A stretch of DNA of 64,000 bases from positions 58,371,439 through 58,435,438 of the forward strand of contig NC_088800.1 of NCBI RefSeq assembly GCF_011386835.1, written 5' to 3'. The stretch is from Chrysemys picta bellii. Its lineage: Eukaryota > Chordata > Testudines > Emydidae. The notes below the pieces were generated by a model that did no database searches, was not told the DNA's origin, and was given only the letters and a program-made list of their open reading frames with translations. Below, piece after piece: positions 13,201 through 28,200 of the stretch (its first letter is position 1; the number at the start of each line of letters is the position of its first letter). The position numbers and the translations under genes are program-made.

Positions 13201-16200
13201 GTTTTTTAGGCTGTTAATCTTTGGCAATACGCCATTTATTTTATATGTGGTGGTATATTCTCAAATCAGTGCACAGACTGTACCTTGGTGTCTATGCACT
13301 GAGCTCCCATGGACGCACATGTGGAGCTGCGAATATATCTAGGTTTCTCAGCTTGAATCTTTCCCAATTCTGTTGCACAAACATTATGTTCGGGCTCATG
13401 ATGACGGTGTCAATGAAAGGCATTGGGGTTAGTATGTCGCTTGCTTTCAGGAGAGATTAAAATACCACAAACCTAGTCTGACAGAATCTGGTGCCTACCT
13501 GTTTGCATAGAATAAATCTATAGCACTGGGTCACGTGACCTAATCTGCACCTACATCATCTAGTGCTGGATTCAGTCTGCTCCATCTGATTTCCCTTTAT
13601 TCTAATCCAGAACCTGACCTGGGTGTATAGGGCTATTAATAGATGCGTGAGTCATAGTTCAGGTAATGTGAGATACAGACACAGTGCTCAAAACATTGAT
13701 TACATTATTAGGATCACAGATCTCATCCAGTACAATTAGGTTCAAGTCCTAATCTGATTAATGAGATAGAGGGATAATAGGCTTCTACCAAACTATCAGA
13801 ACAGGTCTTGTGAAAAAATGACCCTGTTGCACCATATCTGAGTTCAGTTTGCGGTCAAGAAATATCTGCGCCATTCCTCCAAAATTCTGAGATGTAGAGG
13901 ATGCCAGACCTGAAACAGGGAAGACACAGTGTGACAGCATCACATGGATTAGAACCTACAGGCATTTGAATTCTCCTGGCTTGGCTTTGTGTCCAGAGAG
14001 CCCCTAAAATCTCCCGTGTCCTCCTCTGGCAAGGTTATTGTTGGCACTAGTGTTACACATCTATAGAGAGCTTTTGATTCAGAAGGACCCCCCTTCCACT
14101 ATCTGTGGGTCCAATCCTGCTCTCATTGAAGTTGAGCACTTTTTGCTATGATGGCCTAAATTCTCATTACACTAACCTACACCCATTTCATGGCCCCTTC
14201 ATACTGCTAGAGCCATATAAGTGGGCCTTAGTGTAAGGGGACGTCTACACTGAAACTGCTACAGCTGCAGCTGCGCTTCTGTAGCCCTACAGTGTAGACG
14301 CTACCTAAACTGACGGGAGGGGTTTGCCTGTTGGGGTAGGTAATCCCCCTTCCCAAAAAGCAGTAGCTAAATTTACGGAAGAGTTCTTCCATCATCCTAG
14401 TGCTGTCTGCACCGGGGGTTGGATCGGCACACCTACATCTCTCAGGGGTATGAATGTAGATGTAGTTATGCCAGTGTAAGTTCCCCGTGTAGACCAGCCT
14501 TAAGCAAGAATCAGGCCCAATATAACAATGTGTCAAGATGTGCTTGAAGTGCTGAGGATCTAAAGAATATTGTGGGGTTTTTCCTAGTTTAAAGTATTTT
14601 GATAAAACATTCCAATCCTCTTCAAAGGATGGGGACCAGAACTTACTGGTGACTAAATAGTGAGGCCTAATTAACTTGATTGTCCTTTGGGTTTCTTATT
14701 CTCAACCATTTTATATCAAATATGAACACCCCGCCCACCTGTACTGTATTTTCTTGTAATGTGATGGATACAGTCTAGAAATGTACCACCCACCCCAAGG
14801 TTATCTCCCCACCCAGGCTTTTGGATAGGTACAGCGTCTGTCATGAGTATCTGGTTCTATTATTCCTGTTGGCGCTGATACAGCTTGCTGGGCAAGACAC
14901 ACCTTTTCCAGGCATAGAGGCTAGCATTTGCTGCCACCTCATGGTGGACAAAGCAGTTGCCTTTTCAGTTTGGAATCCCAGGAAAATCAGGAATGTAGCA
15001 TGTGGGTACAACGTTTCCTGCTAGAAATGCACGATGCTTCTCATTTAGAATTCAGGGTTGTATTTTCTCATTGGTCTCTACTTATTCTGGCTTTAACACA
15101 AAGTTGCTTCATTTATAAGGAGCATAGCACACTTTGCCTTGCACTTTAAAAGCTGTGTTTCTGAATGCCATTTTATTTCCCCCAAGAGGGATTCTCCAAG
15201 GTTGTGGGCCCAAGCTGGAGAAAATCCAGAATTTCCCATGTGTCTATCGGTTAGAGAAGAGGACAATACATGGCTTCTAATCTAGGCTCTGTCACTGACT
15301 TGCTGCAGAATGGGACCGCGCATTAGTCTCTGTGTCCCTCAGTCCTGTCATGTATAAAATAGAAATAACATGGATTTGTTTGTCTGTGTTGCTGCGGTGA
15401 GGTTTGATTAATTAATGTTTGTGTCTTCTACACAAAGTAAAGAAACCAAAGAAACAATAAATAATAATAACGTAGCTCTTTGACTGGAAGGCCCCATGGA
15501 AGCGTAAAGTATTATGACAATGCCTTCTGCAGAAAAAAGCAGTGAGACTTGTATTGTTTGCACGCTCTAACCACGCCGAAGACTCATTCTAGGGAGTGAG
15601 AGAGCGAGCATAAATGGGAACTGAAAGGAAGCTGAACTCTTAGCAGCACAGAGTTGTTGTCCATTGGTTTCACTGGAGCGAGAACAGTTTACATCAGCTG
15701 AAGATCTGTCCCATACTCTGTATGAAGTGCTCATGGGAAGAGATCAGAAGAGATGCAACATGGTTCCAGATCTAGGTGAGGAGGTGACATGGAGACCTAG
15801 GCCAGACCTGCTCCATGAAGAGTCATGTTTACGGTGTGAATGATGATGAACTTGATGATAAATCCAGCTCAGACTGCCCTCCCCCCAACTCCTTCCAGAA
15901 AACTTGCATTCCTGTGGGGATTATTCTGTGGACTTGTTGCTTCTGTTTAAAGGTGCTGCAATATCTGGGTCTGGATGTGACCGAGGAGAAGAAGAAGCAA
16001 TTACGGCAGAGTCTGATCACAGATTCGCAGGGAACAGTGGCCTATGGAGGTGAGCAGGGTGCTGCTATGTGCAATATGAGACAGAAGGTGCATTTCATCC
16101 CTGGTATAACGCCATTGACTGCTCTGGGACGTGAGACATGCCACCTGGGAGGTGACAGCTAGAATAAAGAAACAGACACAACAAATCCTGTATCTTGGCA

Positions 16201-19200
16201 GGAAGTTAGACTAGATGACCCTTGCAGTCCCTTCTAACCCTATGGTTCAGTGCCCAGACAGGTTTTAGTTCAGATGCAATTTATTCAGTAACTGGTCACA
16301 CAAGGAAAAGGTCTCTGACTGGTCCACGTGTAAAAATGGGAGTAACAGAGAGGGAGTGCACAGGCCCCTTCTCCTCAAACCTTCAGCCTGCTCACCAGCA
16401 ATGGCAAAAGGAAGCTGCAAAAACAGAATGACAAACCTGCTTTATGTGGGCTGGCAGGAAATTGCTGCCCTCTAAGGTTTGGTCACATAACTCCTTTGTC
16501 TCTGCACTGAAGTGCAGCATTGCTTCCAAGTAATTTCTCTGATGAAAATGCTAGGTGGTAGTTGTGGGTTTTTTTTTTAAATCCTAAGCAATGCTTTCTA
16601 GAAAATTGGATAGAGGTCTCTAAACTATGGCTAGCAAAAGCATACTGCATACTGACCCTGTATTCAACATACAGAGATTTGGGATGGGATAGAGAACCTT
16701 CTCTCTGCTGGAGGTGGTTGGGTTTGCTATAATGTTTGTAGTGATGGAAATGAAATGTATTACCTTCTCCTGGATAATCCGTGGTTTCTGTGAAAATTGG
16801 CTGTGTAAACTCAGTTCCAGGCGCTCTCTCCTCATACTGTGACTACTCTCTCTCTTTTTCTCTCATAGATTTTCTTCAAGCACTCAGGGATCTGCTGCAA
16901 GATGAGCTGGAGGAGGCTGGCCTTGATGCCAGTTCTGTGCTATTCACTCAGCACGAAGTGGCCAGTTTATTGGATACATCCGCTTTTCACTCTCTGGTCA
17001 GCCTTAGCCAAATACTGTTTCTTGCTTTTCTTCCTAGCCTACTGCACCCTGCCTTGGTTCCAAAGCTCCTCTCAGATCAAAGACCTTCTGGGTCTTTCTG
17101 TGAGCTGATGTAAGAGAAAGGTATATACCATAAGATGATTTGGGACCAAGTAGCTGTATCCTGGATTCTTGGTCTGGATGATAGCTGTAAACTGTAGAAG
17201 AAAACAGCGACAGTGCTATCTTTCTCCAAAAGGCAGAGAAGGCAAAGACTAATGGGCTATCTTTCACTTATACTTTAGTTATAGAAAAGAGAGGCTAGAA
17301 TTTCATCCCTTAATCATAAAGCTTAAAGGAAATCCCATAAAAGACCTGACTTCCCATGCTTAATGAATTAAAAAAAAACCCCTATGTAATGGTTTGAAGA
17401 AAGCTGCTGATGTCAATTTTCTAGCCACACAAAAGAAAAAATTACCACAGTAAAGCCATTCAAGATATTTCATTGCTTAAAGGGGCCATCTTATGTCACT
17501 TTGATGGTGATACAGAAGGAAAATTAGCCATGGTGAATCCATTCCAGCTATTGTCACTTCAGTAACACAGTGAGAATTAACCATTGTTCCAGCTGTCTCA
17601 TGGCGTGGAGCCTGAATTCCTATGGAATACAAAACCACAATTAGATTATTTATTGTGACACTTATGTCATTTTGTAAGAACACAAACTGTCTGAAAATTA
17701 TTTTGAATAATGATTGGTCGGGGTATGTCAAAAGTATTCATGCGTTGTAACCACATGCTCATGGTGAAAGATAAGCCGAACTCACTCACCGTGTGCACCA
17801 ATGTGTTCCAGACTTTTGACTCTGTCAGCTGCACCGACGGTGAGGAACTGGAACAGCTTCAACTGGAAATGACAGATCTGCGGCAGGAAGTCCAAAGGCT
17901 GAAGGTAAGGCTTATCTTTTGAGCACGTTTTTCTGTCCTAGGCATTTTGCCATAACTCAATTCAAATATAGTGCATGTAACAGTGTGACAATTAGGCAGG
18001 TCTTCTGTGTGTATCAATCCTTTACGTTTCTAGGCATTTGTTGGAGGCAGCCACCATTTTGCATTCAGTTCAATGCGCGTTGTCAAGGTTCCTTCCACAC
18101 TCTGAACTTTAGGGTACAGATGTGGGGACCTGCATGAAAACTTCTAAGCTTAACTACCAGCTTAGATCTGGTTTTGCTGCCACCACTCCCAAGTGCTAAC
18201 TCCCTTCCCTGGGTAGCTTTGAAAGACTCCTCCACCAATTCCCTGGTGAACACCAATCCAAAACCCCTTGGATCTTAAAACCAGGAGGAATTAATCATTC
18301 CCCCCCTCCTTTCCTTTCCCCCCACCAATTCCTGGTGAGTCCAGATCCAATCCCCTTGGATCTTAAAACAAGGAAAAATCAATCAGGTTCTTAAAAAGAA
18401 GGCTTTTAATTAAAGAAAGAAGGGTAAAAATCATCTCTGTAAAATCAGGATGGAAAATAACTTTATAGGGTAATCAAATTCAAAGAGCCCAGAGGAACCC
18501 CCTCTAGCCTTAGGTTCAAAGTTACAGCAAACAGAGGTAAACCCACTAGCAAAAGGAACATTTACAAGTTGAGAAAATAAAGATAAACCTAACACGCCTT
18601 GCCTGGCTGTTACTTATAAGTCTGAAATATGAGAGAGTTGTTCAGAAGATTTGGAGAGCATGGAGTGATGTCTGGTCCTTCTTAGTCCCAAGAGCGAACA
18701 ACACCCAAAACAAAGAGCACAAACAAAAGCCTTCCCCCCACCAAGATCTGAAAGTATCTTGTCCCCTTATTGGTCCTTTGGGTCAGGTGTCAGCCAGGTT
18801 ACCTGAGCTTCTTAACCCTTTACAGGTAAAAGGATTTTGGTGTCTCTGGCCAGGAGAGATTATGGTATTGTACACAGGAGGGCTGTTACCCTTCCCTTTA
18901 TAGTTATGACACGCGTTGTTACAGAGGAGACACGTGTATGGTGCGTCCTCTCATCGAGACTTCATTTTTGTTCTTTCTTTGATTTTTTTCCTTTAAAAAA
19001 ATGTTTAATGTGCCGAAAGGGAACAGTCACTCTTTTTTTTAATGGAAAACCCTAAAAGAAAATAAACATTTTTAAAATATCCAAAACATAACACAAATAA
19101 TTCACATCTCATATTAAACCTAAATACACCCCCCACCCTCCCGATCTAACCTAGTATTGGCAGCTCAGCTGTTAAAAGCATGATGGTGACAAGGTGCATT

Positions 19201-22200
19201 TTTCAGATACATACAAGCTGTAGCCAATGAAAGGCAGTTTTAGAGTAAGAGTGCATCTAAAAATATGGCTGTTGTAGAGGAGAGCTGCAAGTCCGTAGTT
19301 GTGACTAGTGAATTAATTCAAGAAAGTCTTATTTCCTGCGTTATTCAGGAGATAGCCTAGGTGATCACAGTGGTCCCTTGTTGCTTTTTCATCTGAGTGA
19401 ATGTGCTGTCAAACATGATGCCTGACCAAGTGAAAATCTTCCTCCTAGTCTCTTCTGAAGGAGGTGGAAAGCAGCAAGAAGTCAATGGAATATGAACTTC
19501 AGAGACTGAACCAGGTTAGTTTAGGGGTTACTTGTGAATTGTCCAGTGGAGGCAGTAGCCGGGCTCCATGGATGCAATCGCACCCACAGAAATCAGGCCC
19601 AGATGTGCCCTTCTACAGGCAGGGTTGCCGGGGGTGGGAGCAAAATCACACCTCTCAAGTGTCCTGCACCAGTTGTTTCCATTATCTTAGCCAAAGTGCA
19701 AAAGGCAGGCTCTGTTTTAATGTTCTCTGGGGTATGTCTACGCTGCAATAAAGAACCCACGACACCAAGTCTCAGAGCCTGGGTCAATTGACAGACTCTT
19801 GAGGCTCGGGCTGAGGGCCTGAAAATTCACAGTGTAGACATTTGGGCTGGAGCCTAGGCTCTGAGACCCATCCCCCTCGCGGGGTTTCAGAGCCAGACTC
19901 CTGCCCGAATCTGAATGTACATAAGAATGGCCATACGGGGTCAGACCAAAAGTCCATCTAGCCCAGTATCCTGTCTTCTGACAGTGGCCAATGCCAGGTG
20001 CTACAGAGGGAATGAACAGAACAGGTAATCATAAAGTGATCCACCCCTGTCGCCCATTCCCAGCTTCTGGCAAACAGAGGCTAGGAACACCATTCCTGCC
20101 CATCCTGGCTAATAGCCACGTATCCTCCATGAACTTATCTAGTTCTTTTTTGAACCCTGTTATAGTCTTGGACTTCACAACATCCTCTGGCAAGGAGTTC
20201 CACAGGTTGACTGTGCATTGTATGAAAAAATACTTCCGTTTGTTTGTTTTAAACTTGCTACCTATTAATTTCATTTGATGATCCCTAGTTATTGTGTTAT
20301 GAGAAGTAGTAAATAACAATTCCTTATTTACTTTCTCCACACTAGTCATGATTTTATAGACCTGTATCATATCCCCCCTTAGTCGTCTCTTTTCCAAGAT
20401 GAAAAGTCCCAGTTTTATTAATCTGTCCTCATATGGCAGCCATTCCATACCCCTAATCATTTTTGTTGTCCTTTTTTGAACCTTTTCCAATTCCAATATA
20501 TCTTGTTTGAGATGGGGTGACCACATCTGCATGCAGTATTCAAGATGTGGGCTTACCATGGATTTATATAGAGGCAATATGATATTTTCTGTCTTATTAT
20601 CTATCCCTTTCTTAATGATTCCCAACATTCTGTTTGCTTTTTTGACTGCTGCTGCACATTGAGTGGATGTTTTCAGAGAACTCTCCACAATGGCACCAAG
20701 ATCTCTTTCTTGAGTGGTAACAGCTAATTTAGATCCCATAATTTTATCTGTATAGTTGGGATTATGTTTTCCAATGTGCATTACTTTACATTTATCAACA
20801 TAGAATTTCACTTGCCATTTTGTTACCCAGTTTTGAGAGATCCTTTTGTAGCTCTTCACAGTCTGCTTGGGACTTAACTATCTTGAGTAGTTTTGTATCA
20901 TCTGCAAATTTTGCCACCTCACTGTTTATCCTTTTTTCCAGATCATTTATGAATATGTTGAATAGGACTAGTCCCAGTACAGACCCCTGGGGGACACCAC
21001 TATTTACCTCTCTCCATTCTGAAAACTGACCCTTTAATCCTACCGTTTGTTTCCTATCTTTTAACCAGTTACCAATCCATGACAGGACCTTCCCTCTTAT
21101 CCCATGACAGATTACTTTGCATAAGAGCCTCTGGTGAGGGACCTTGTAAAAGGATTTTGAAAATCTAAGTACACTATATCCACTGGATCCCCCTTGTCCA
21201 CATGCTTGTTGACCCCCTCAAAGAATTCTAGTAGATTGGTGAGGCATGATTTCCCTTTACAAAAACCATGTTAACTTTCCCCCTACATATGAAGTTCACC
21301 TATGTGTCTGACAATTTTTTTCTTTACTATAGTTTCAAACAGTTTGCCCAGTACTGAAGTCAGGCTTACCGGCCTGTAATTGCTAGGATCACCTCTGGAG
21401 CCCCTTTTAAAAATTGGCGTCACATTAGCTATCCTCCAGGCATTTGGTACAGAAGCTGATTTAAATGATAGGTTACAAACCACAGTTAGTAGTTCTACAA
21501 TTTCACATTTGAGTTCTTTCAGAACTCTTGGGTGAATACCATCTGATCCTGGTGACTTATTACTGTTTAGTTTATCAGTTTGTTCCAAAACCTCCTCTAA
21601 TGACACCTCAATCTGGGACAGTTCCTCAGATTTGTCAGCTAAAAAGAATGACTCCGGTTTGGGAATTTCCCTCACATCGTTAGCCATGAAGACCGATGCA
21701 AAGAATTAATTTAGTTTCTCTGCAGTGGCTTTATCGTCCTTGAGTGCTCCTTTAGGATCTCGATCATCCAATGGCCCCCAGGTTGTTTTGCAGGTTTCTT
21801 GCTTCTGATGTACTTAAAACAAAATTTTGCTATTACTTTTTGAGTCTTTAGCTAGGTGTTCTTCAAATTTCTTTTTGGCCTTTCTAATTATATTTTTACA
21901 CTTTATTTGCCAGAGTTTATGCTCCTTTCTATTTTCCTCACTAGGATTTAACTTCCACTTTTTCAAGGATTCCTTTTTGCCTCTCACTGCTTCTTTTCCT
22001 TTATTGTTTAGCCACAGTGGCACTTTTTTGGTTCTCTTACTATGTTTTTTAATTTGGGGTATACATTTAAGTTGAGCCTCTATTTTGGTGTCTTTAAAAA
22101 GTTTCCATGCATCTTACAGGGATTTCACATTTGGCGCTGTACCTTTAATTTCTGTTTCACTAACTTCCTCATTTTTGTGTTCAACTTTCTGAAATTAAAT

Positions 22201-25200
22201 CCTACAATGTTAGGCTGCTGAGGTGTTTTTCCCGCCACAGGGACGTTAAATTTAATTATATTATGGTCACTATTACCAACCGGTCCAGCTATATTCAGCT
22301 CTTGGACCTGATCCTGTCCTCCACTTAGGACTAAATCAAGAATTCCCTCTCCTCTTGTGGATTCCAAGACTAGCTGCCCCAAGAAGCAGTCATTTAAGGT
22401 GTCAAGAAACTTTATCTCTGCATCCCATCCTGTGGTGACATGTACCCAGTCAATAGGGGGATAGTTGAAATCCCTCATGATTATTGAAGTTTTTGTTTTA
22501 TAGCCCCTCTACTCTCCCTGAGCATTTCATAGTCACTCACTATCCTGGTCAGGTGGTCAGTAATATGTCCCTACTGCTGTATTCTTATTATTAGAGCATT
22601 GAATTACTATCCATAGAGATTCTATGGTACAGTATGGTTCATTTAAGATTTTTACTTCATTTGATTCTACGCTTTCTTTCACATATAGTGCCACTCCCCC
22701 ACCAGCACGACCTGTTCTGTCCTTCCGATATATTTTGTACCCTCAAATTGCTGTGTCCCATTGATTGTCCTCATTCCATCAAGTTTCTGTGTTGTCTATT
22801 ATATCAATATCCTCATTCAATACGAGGCACTCTAGTTCACGCATCTTATTATTTAGATTTCTAGCATTGGTATATAAGCTCTTTAAAAACTTGTCACTTT
22901 TTAGCTGTTTCCCATTACATGATGGAATTGAATGGGACACTTTTTCATTTGACAGTTTCTCATCAGATCCTACCCATATTTTATCATTTTCCATCTTCTC
23001 CTCCTTACTAGGACATAGAGAATCTCCATTAATAGATCCTCCCCTAAGGGATGTCTCTGTCCGAACCACATACTCCTCCGCACCTATCGGCTTTCCCCCA
23101 GCCCTTAAATTTAAAAAGGTCATTGAGCAGTTTTTAAACTAAGTGCCAGCAATCTGGTTCCATTTTGGTTTAGGTGGAGACCATCCTTCCTGTATAGACT
23201 CCCCCTTTCCCAAAAGTTTCCCCAGTTCCTAATAAATCTAAACCCCTCCTCCCTACACCATTGTCTCATCCACGCATTGAGACCCTGCAGTTCTGCCTGA
23301 CTAACTGGCCCTGCATGTGGAACTGGAAGCATTTCAGAGAATGCTACCATGGAGGTCCTGGACTTCATCAACATCTACATTGCAACTTTTAGCCCTGCAG
23401 TCCAAGCCCCAGAGACTGATCTGGGTGACCTGGGCCAGCCGCAGCCATGCTGCGACTCCTTTATTGCAGTATAGACATACCCTGGGAGGTGCGTGCATGT
23501 GTGGGTTCCGGCCCTTTGCCACAATTACATGGAAGTTGCAAAGGAAAAATATTCATACTAGATGAAGGTTTTCTGTATGGTACCATGGGAAGAACCAGCA
23601 GCAGCTTTACCATGAGCAGCTCTAGGAACGCTGATGGGATGATATCTCGGTGGCTGGTGGGGATGCTGTGTTAACAAACTCTCCCTGCCGATTCCAGAAG
23701 GCGCTGGACTTCCTGTCTGAGAACCGGACCCTCCACAGCAAGCTGCAGGTGGCGGAGGTGGTGCAGCAGCAAGCCCACAGTGCAGAGCAGGACTATGAGG
23801 AAGTGATCCACCTGCTAGAGGCTGAAATCACTGAGCTGAAAACTCAGCTGGTAGGGAAGAAAACAAAGCATGTCTCCGAAGCAGAGGTAATGTACCCCCA
23901 CGGCCCAGGAGGGGATGGCTGGGGACTCAATGGACCAGTTGGAAAAGCCTCTGGCTCTTACTTTTGAAGCAAAATGTAATTGATCGATGGATTGTAATTT
24001 GTAAAACAGAGGCTAGTAGAGTCCCAAGGCTCATGTTGATATGTAATATGATTTCCAGTGACCAGATCAAAAGAAAAGACGTCTCCACAATAATTAACAC
24101 CCAGGCTAGCTCCACTGCTAATTGCCATTGCTCCACTGACACTGCATGTGCACTAGCTGAGAATCTCACCCCACCCTCCATCCCTAAGCTCCAAACTCAG
24201 GCAAAAACCTCAGAAGAGAGATGTGTCTTGTACCAGGCCTGAAGGTCAATGATGGGGTTAGTGGGCTAGCATGAGGAGCAGATTCCATAATGGGGGCCTT
24301 TCATTAAGAGTGCCCAGCCCCCAGGTGGTTCAATCTAGGGACTGCTACCCAGCTGATCATAACTATCATGAGTAACGGAGAGAACCACAAGGGAGCCAGG
24401 TCTCAGACTGAGACCACACTAAGGCAGATTAAGGTGCAGGCCAGTAGACATGAGATGTGTCTTTGCCAGCTGCTCCTACTTAGGAAGGGCAGTCTCTATA
24501 TTTTAGCTAAGTACTTTATTTCTACTTGCTCTGCCCCTGCTCTCCTCGTCTAACGGAATTAAAGTTGCATCATCCCTTTCTGTCCTGTAATTGGCCCGTT
24601 TGTCGCAGCTGTGGGAGCCCATAGTCTGTTCATGCCCCTGTCTTTTTCCAAGCAGCCCCGAGAACAGTGCTGGTATGAATGTAGCCCCACTGCCACTCTG
24701 TGGGAAATTCTATCATCACTGAGGACCTAGCTGCCGTCCGTGTGCATCTGTTTTCAAGCCTGTTGTTAAGTTGGTTCCTCCAAGGGCCTAAAGTGGGCTG
24801 ATGCTATCTCCCTTCTCTTCCCACCTCCTTCTTTCTGCCTCAGGGAGACATTCTGGAGCTGAAAAGACGGCTGTCCCTGGCAGATGGTCAGTTGCGGAAA
24901 TCTGAAGTCATGCGGAAGCGCTTGGAAATCTGCAACAGGAAGCTGCTCCTGTTTGTGCAGGTGAAGTATTGAAAAGTGGCCACTATCTATGGGAGCCATA
25001 CTTAGCTGGTTTACTCTGCCTTCTGTTACCATGGCAGTCAAAATCACTTTCTGTTCTAGATGTTAGATTCTTTATTCTTCCATTGGATCCTGGAAAGATG
25101 CCCTCTGTTAGTGTCAGGAGAACCTACTCACTACAAACCTCCCTAGAACTTACACGTGTGGGAGCTCAGTATACCCAAGGGACTAAAATCTGCCCTCTTT

Positions 25201-28200
25201 TATCGTATGCAACCTCCAAGAAGCCCAGAGACTAGGCCCAGAATTCTGATGGTCCCTGTTGTATTCCACTGAGGGTTTAGCAAGTGCACCATGTGCCCCG
25301 AGTTGGAGAATGTGAAGATAGTGTCTGTTGGTCTGGGCATGTGCCCAGGCTCGCCTTGTGGTTTCATCCGAGGTGATAAAGGGTGGAGACCACATCTCCA
25401 GTTCCTTCTCATCGCTGCTAAAAGTTCTGTGCCTTCATCTCTTATGCACCTTTAAATACATTGTAAATAGTTTTTAGAATTTTAGAGTTTTATAGAACTT
25501 TTTAGCTGTTTATCGTAATTTTAGTGAGCAACGTAGATCAATCAGGGGTTTGTTTCTCTACCCCCTCCTCCCTATCCTCTGTACCCATGAGCAGGTACCA
25601 GACTATGCCCAGAACACTGGGCTTCAAACTCTGTGCCTCCTGCCCGCGTTCCCTTTTGGTTAGCGACAAACACCAACACTGCTTCTACTGCTTGGTGGAA
25701 GCTCACACTGCATCCAGATGTAGTATCTGCCAGTCCTTCCAGAGCTGTACCCGAGAAGGCTGGGCTCCCCGCCTCTGGAAATACCTCATGGAAGTTGTCA
25801 TCAGGCCTCTCTTGGACCTAGGCCAAGGGACCGACCCCCCCCCCCCGTACATTGGCCTGAAACCGCAGGGAGTGTGCCTCCTGCTACCAAATCCAAACCT
25901 GGCACCAGCGGTACCACCACCATGGAGCCCATGCTGGGGCCCAGATGGGAGGTAAAGAAGCCATACCTGTAAGCATTGGAATAAGTCTTCCTCAAAAACG
26001 AAGAAAGTGGATGGTCCTTCCATGAGTTCGAGCCAGGGAGAAGGAGCACACTCTAAACCACATAACACGACAAGAAGTCCCACAAGCAAGGTGATCCGGC
26101 AGTCCTGGGCACTGGACCACAGGGACTGTCAACATCAGCGCTCCCACAGACGCAGGATTTGCCCGCTCCGGGGAAATCTGCAGCACCACAACCAGTTCCG
26201 AATAAAGAAAGGGTACCTCTAACACCAGGGAGATTGAGAACAGTGTTTGAGCCCAGGATGTCTTCGCCTTAATGGAACTGGGTTCACTATGCTTGTTGGG
26301 ACCCAATACTTTTAGGGAGACTGTTTCCCCCCTTATGATATGATGATATGCCACCACTGTGAGACGCCTCGCCTCCTGCTCCGACGGTCTACATACTTTC
26401 ACCGGCTCTGACGGTATCACCAGTGGAACTGGAGCCCACCTTCTCATCCTCTGATAAGTTGGACGCTGGAGAGGGACCATTGATGTTGTACCAACTGTGC
26501 ATGTACTCAGGAAGGCTATCCCGATCTTGGCAACACCCTCCACTCCAACCACCATGGAGCCACTGGTTCCCCATGTGGACCATCTCAACACCATCTGGAT
26601 CCAGCCTTCTGGCCTTATTGGGGCCCTGGTCCCAATACCCCCCCTCAGAACCTTCCCAATCCACAATGGAGCCTTCATCTGCCTCCCCATTGAGGGCCCC
26701 TTCTAGCAGGCGCTTGGATCCGTTGCTGGAGGAGGATCCCCTGAGCCTGGCTCAGAGGGTGCTGCCGGAAACAGTGAGATTCCCTTTCTCTTCCCCAGAG
26801 GACGCAAGGACTACAGCATCCTCTTCACCTCCACACGACTTTAGGCAGTTCCAAGAGCTACAGTGCAGAGTCATGGGGGAACTCCACATTCCCCTAGAGG
26901 AAATCCAGGATACCCAGCACCAACTAGAGCAGTGGTCCCCAACCTTTTTGTGGCCAATAGCACATTCATGTTTTCAGAAGAATGTGGCAGGCGCCAACAA
27001 TTTTTCAAGGCTTATTTTGTATTTGTACATTAAATAATACGAAAAACATCATATTTAATATTACATAATAAATGAATCCAGAGAGAAGCCGGAGAGAAAC
27101 TGCGAGGACCGAGAACACCGGCACCCGCAACCCCAGAGTACTCTATCCCCAGCAGGCGTGGGGCCCCAGCTTCTCTCCCCTGCTGGGCACTAGGCGGGCC
27201 CTGTGCCTGCCGGGGACAGAGAACACCAGCGCCTGCAGCCTGCAGCCTGCAGCCCGGAGTTCTCTGTCCCCGGCAGGCGCGGGACTGCGGCTTCTCTCCG
27301 GCTTAAGCCGTGGCCCACGCCTGCCAGGGACCGAGAACACCAGCACCCGCAGCCTGCAGCCCCAGAGTTCTCTGTCCCCGGCAGGCGTGGGGCCGCGGCT
27401 TCTCTCCCCTGCTGGGCACTAGGCAGGCGCACATAAATGCCCCGGCGGACGCCATGGTGCCTGCAGGCACCGCATTGGGGAACCACTGAACTAGAGTCAC
27501 ATTGCCCATTAATGATGCCATTCTTGAACTGGCCAGGACAGTATGGCACACACTAACCACGTGTCCGCCTACCCCCAAAGGGGCAGAAAAAGTCTACTAT
27601 GTTCTGGCTAAGGGGTCTGAGCTTCTTTTCTCACATCCAACCGTCCTCCCCCACCCCCGAAACTTCCTGGTGGTCCAAGCAATGACTGAATGAGCCAGAC
27701 AACAACACCCACTCCACACCATCCGACAAGGAAGGCAAGTGTTTGGACCTTTTGGGGAGTAAAGTTTTTTCCTCAGCCAGTCTCCAATTCAAGATTTTGA
27801 ACTATCAGGCGTTACTAGCCAAATACGACTTCCTGAATTACAGCAAACTGGAGGAATTTGCTGATGGACTCACACAACTGGACCGGACTTGTTTCCAGGC
27901 GATTGAGGAAGGGAAGCTGGTGGCCAGAATAGTGCTCCAATTGGTGGTGGATGCGGCAGATACTTCTTCCAGGGCTCTGGCTATGAACAAAGTTGTGCGT
28001 AAGGAATCTTGGTTCCACTCTTCCGGTTTCCCTCTGGAGGTGCAAAACACTGTTGCAGACCTCCCCTTCGATGAATCCCATCTTCTTAATCAAAAGATGG
28101 ATGATTCCCTACATACCCCCAAGGACTCCAGAACCATCCTTCACTCGCTGGGCATTTGCTTGCCTGCCCCAAAGTCTAAGTTCCACCACCCGCCACCCAC

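Larger units (their letters stand above)
11451..15952. other. STXBP4-like intron E-F
   Basis: 4.5-kb intron. It contains a SINE tail at about 12585-12665, the MITE at 14234-14502 and a MIR-like copy at about 15250-15480. Nothing else recognised. Confidence 0.6.
19729..23482. mobile_element. Harbinger-like MITE split by a CR1
   Basis: Left part 19729-19918 starts GGGGTATGTCTACGCTGCAAT, right part about 23369-23482 ends ATTGCAGTATAGACATACCC, its inverted copy. The MITE interior is interrupted by a 3.4-kb CR1, so the MITE is older than that CR1 insertion. Confidence 0.8.
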
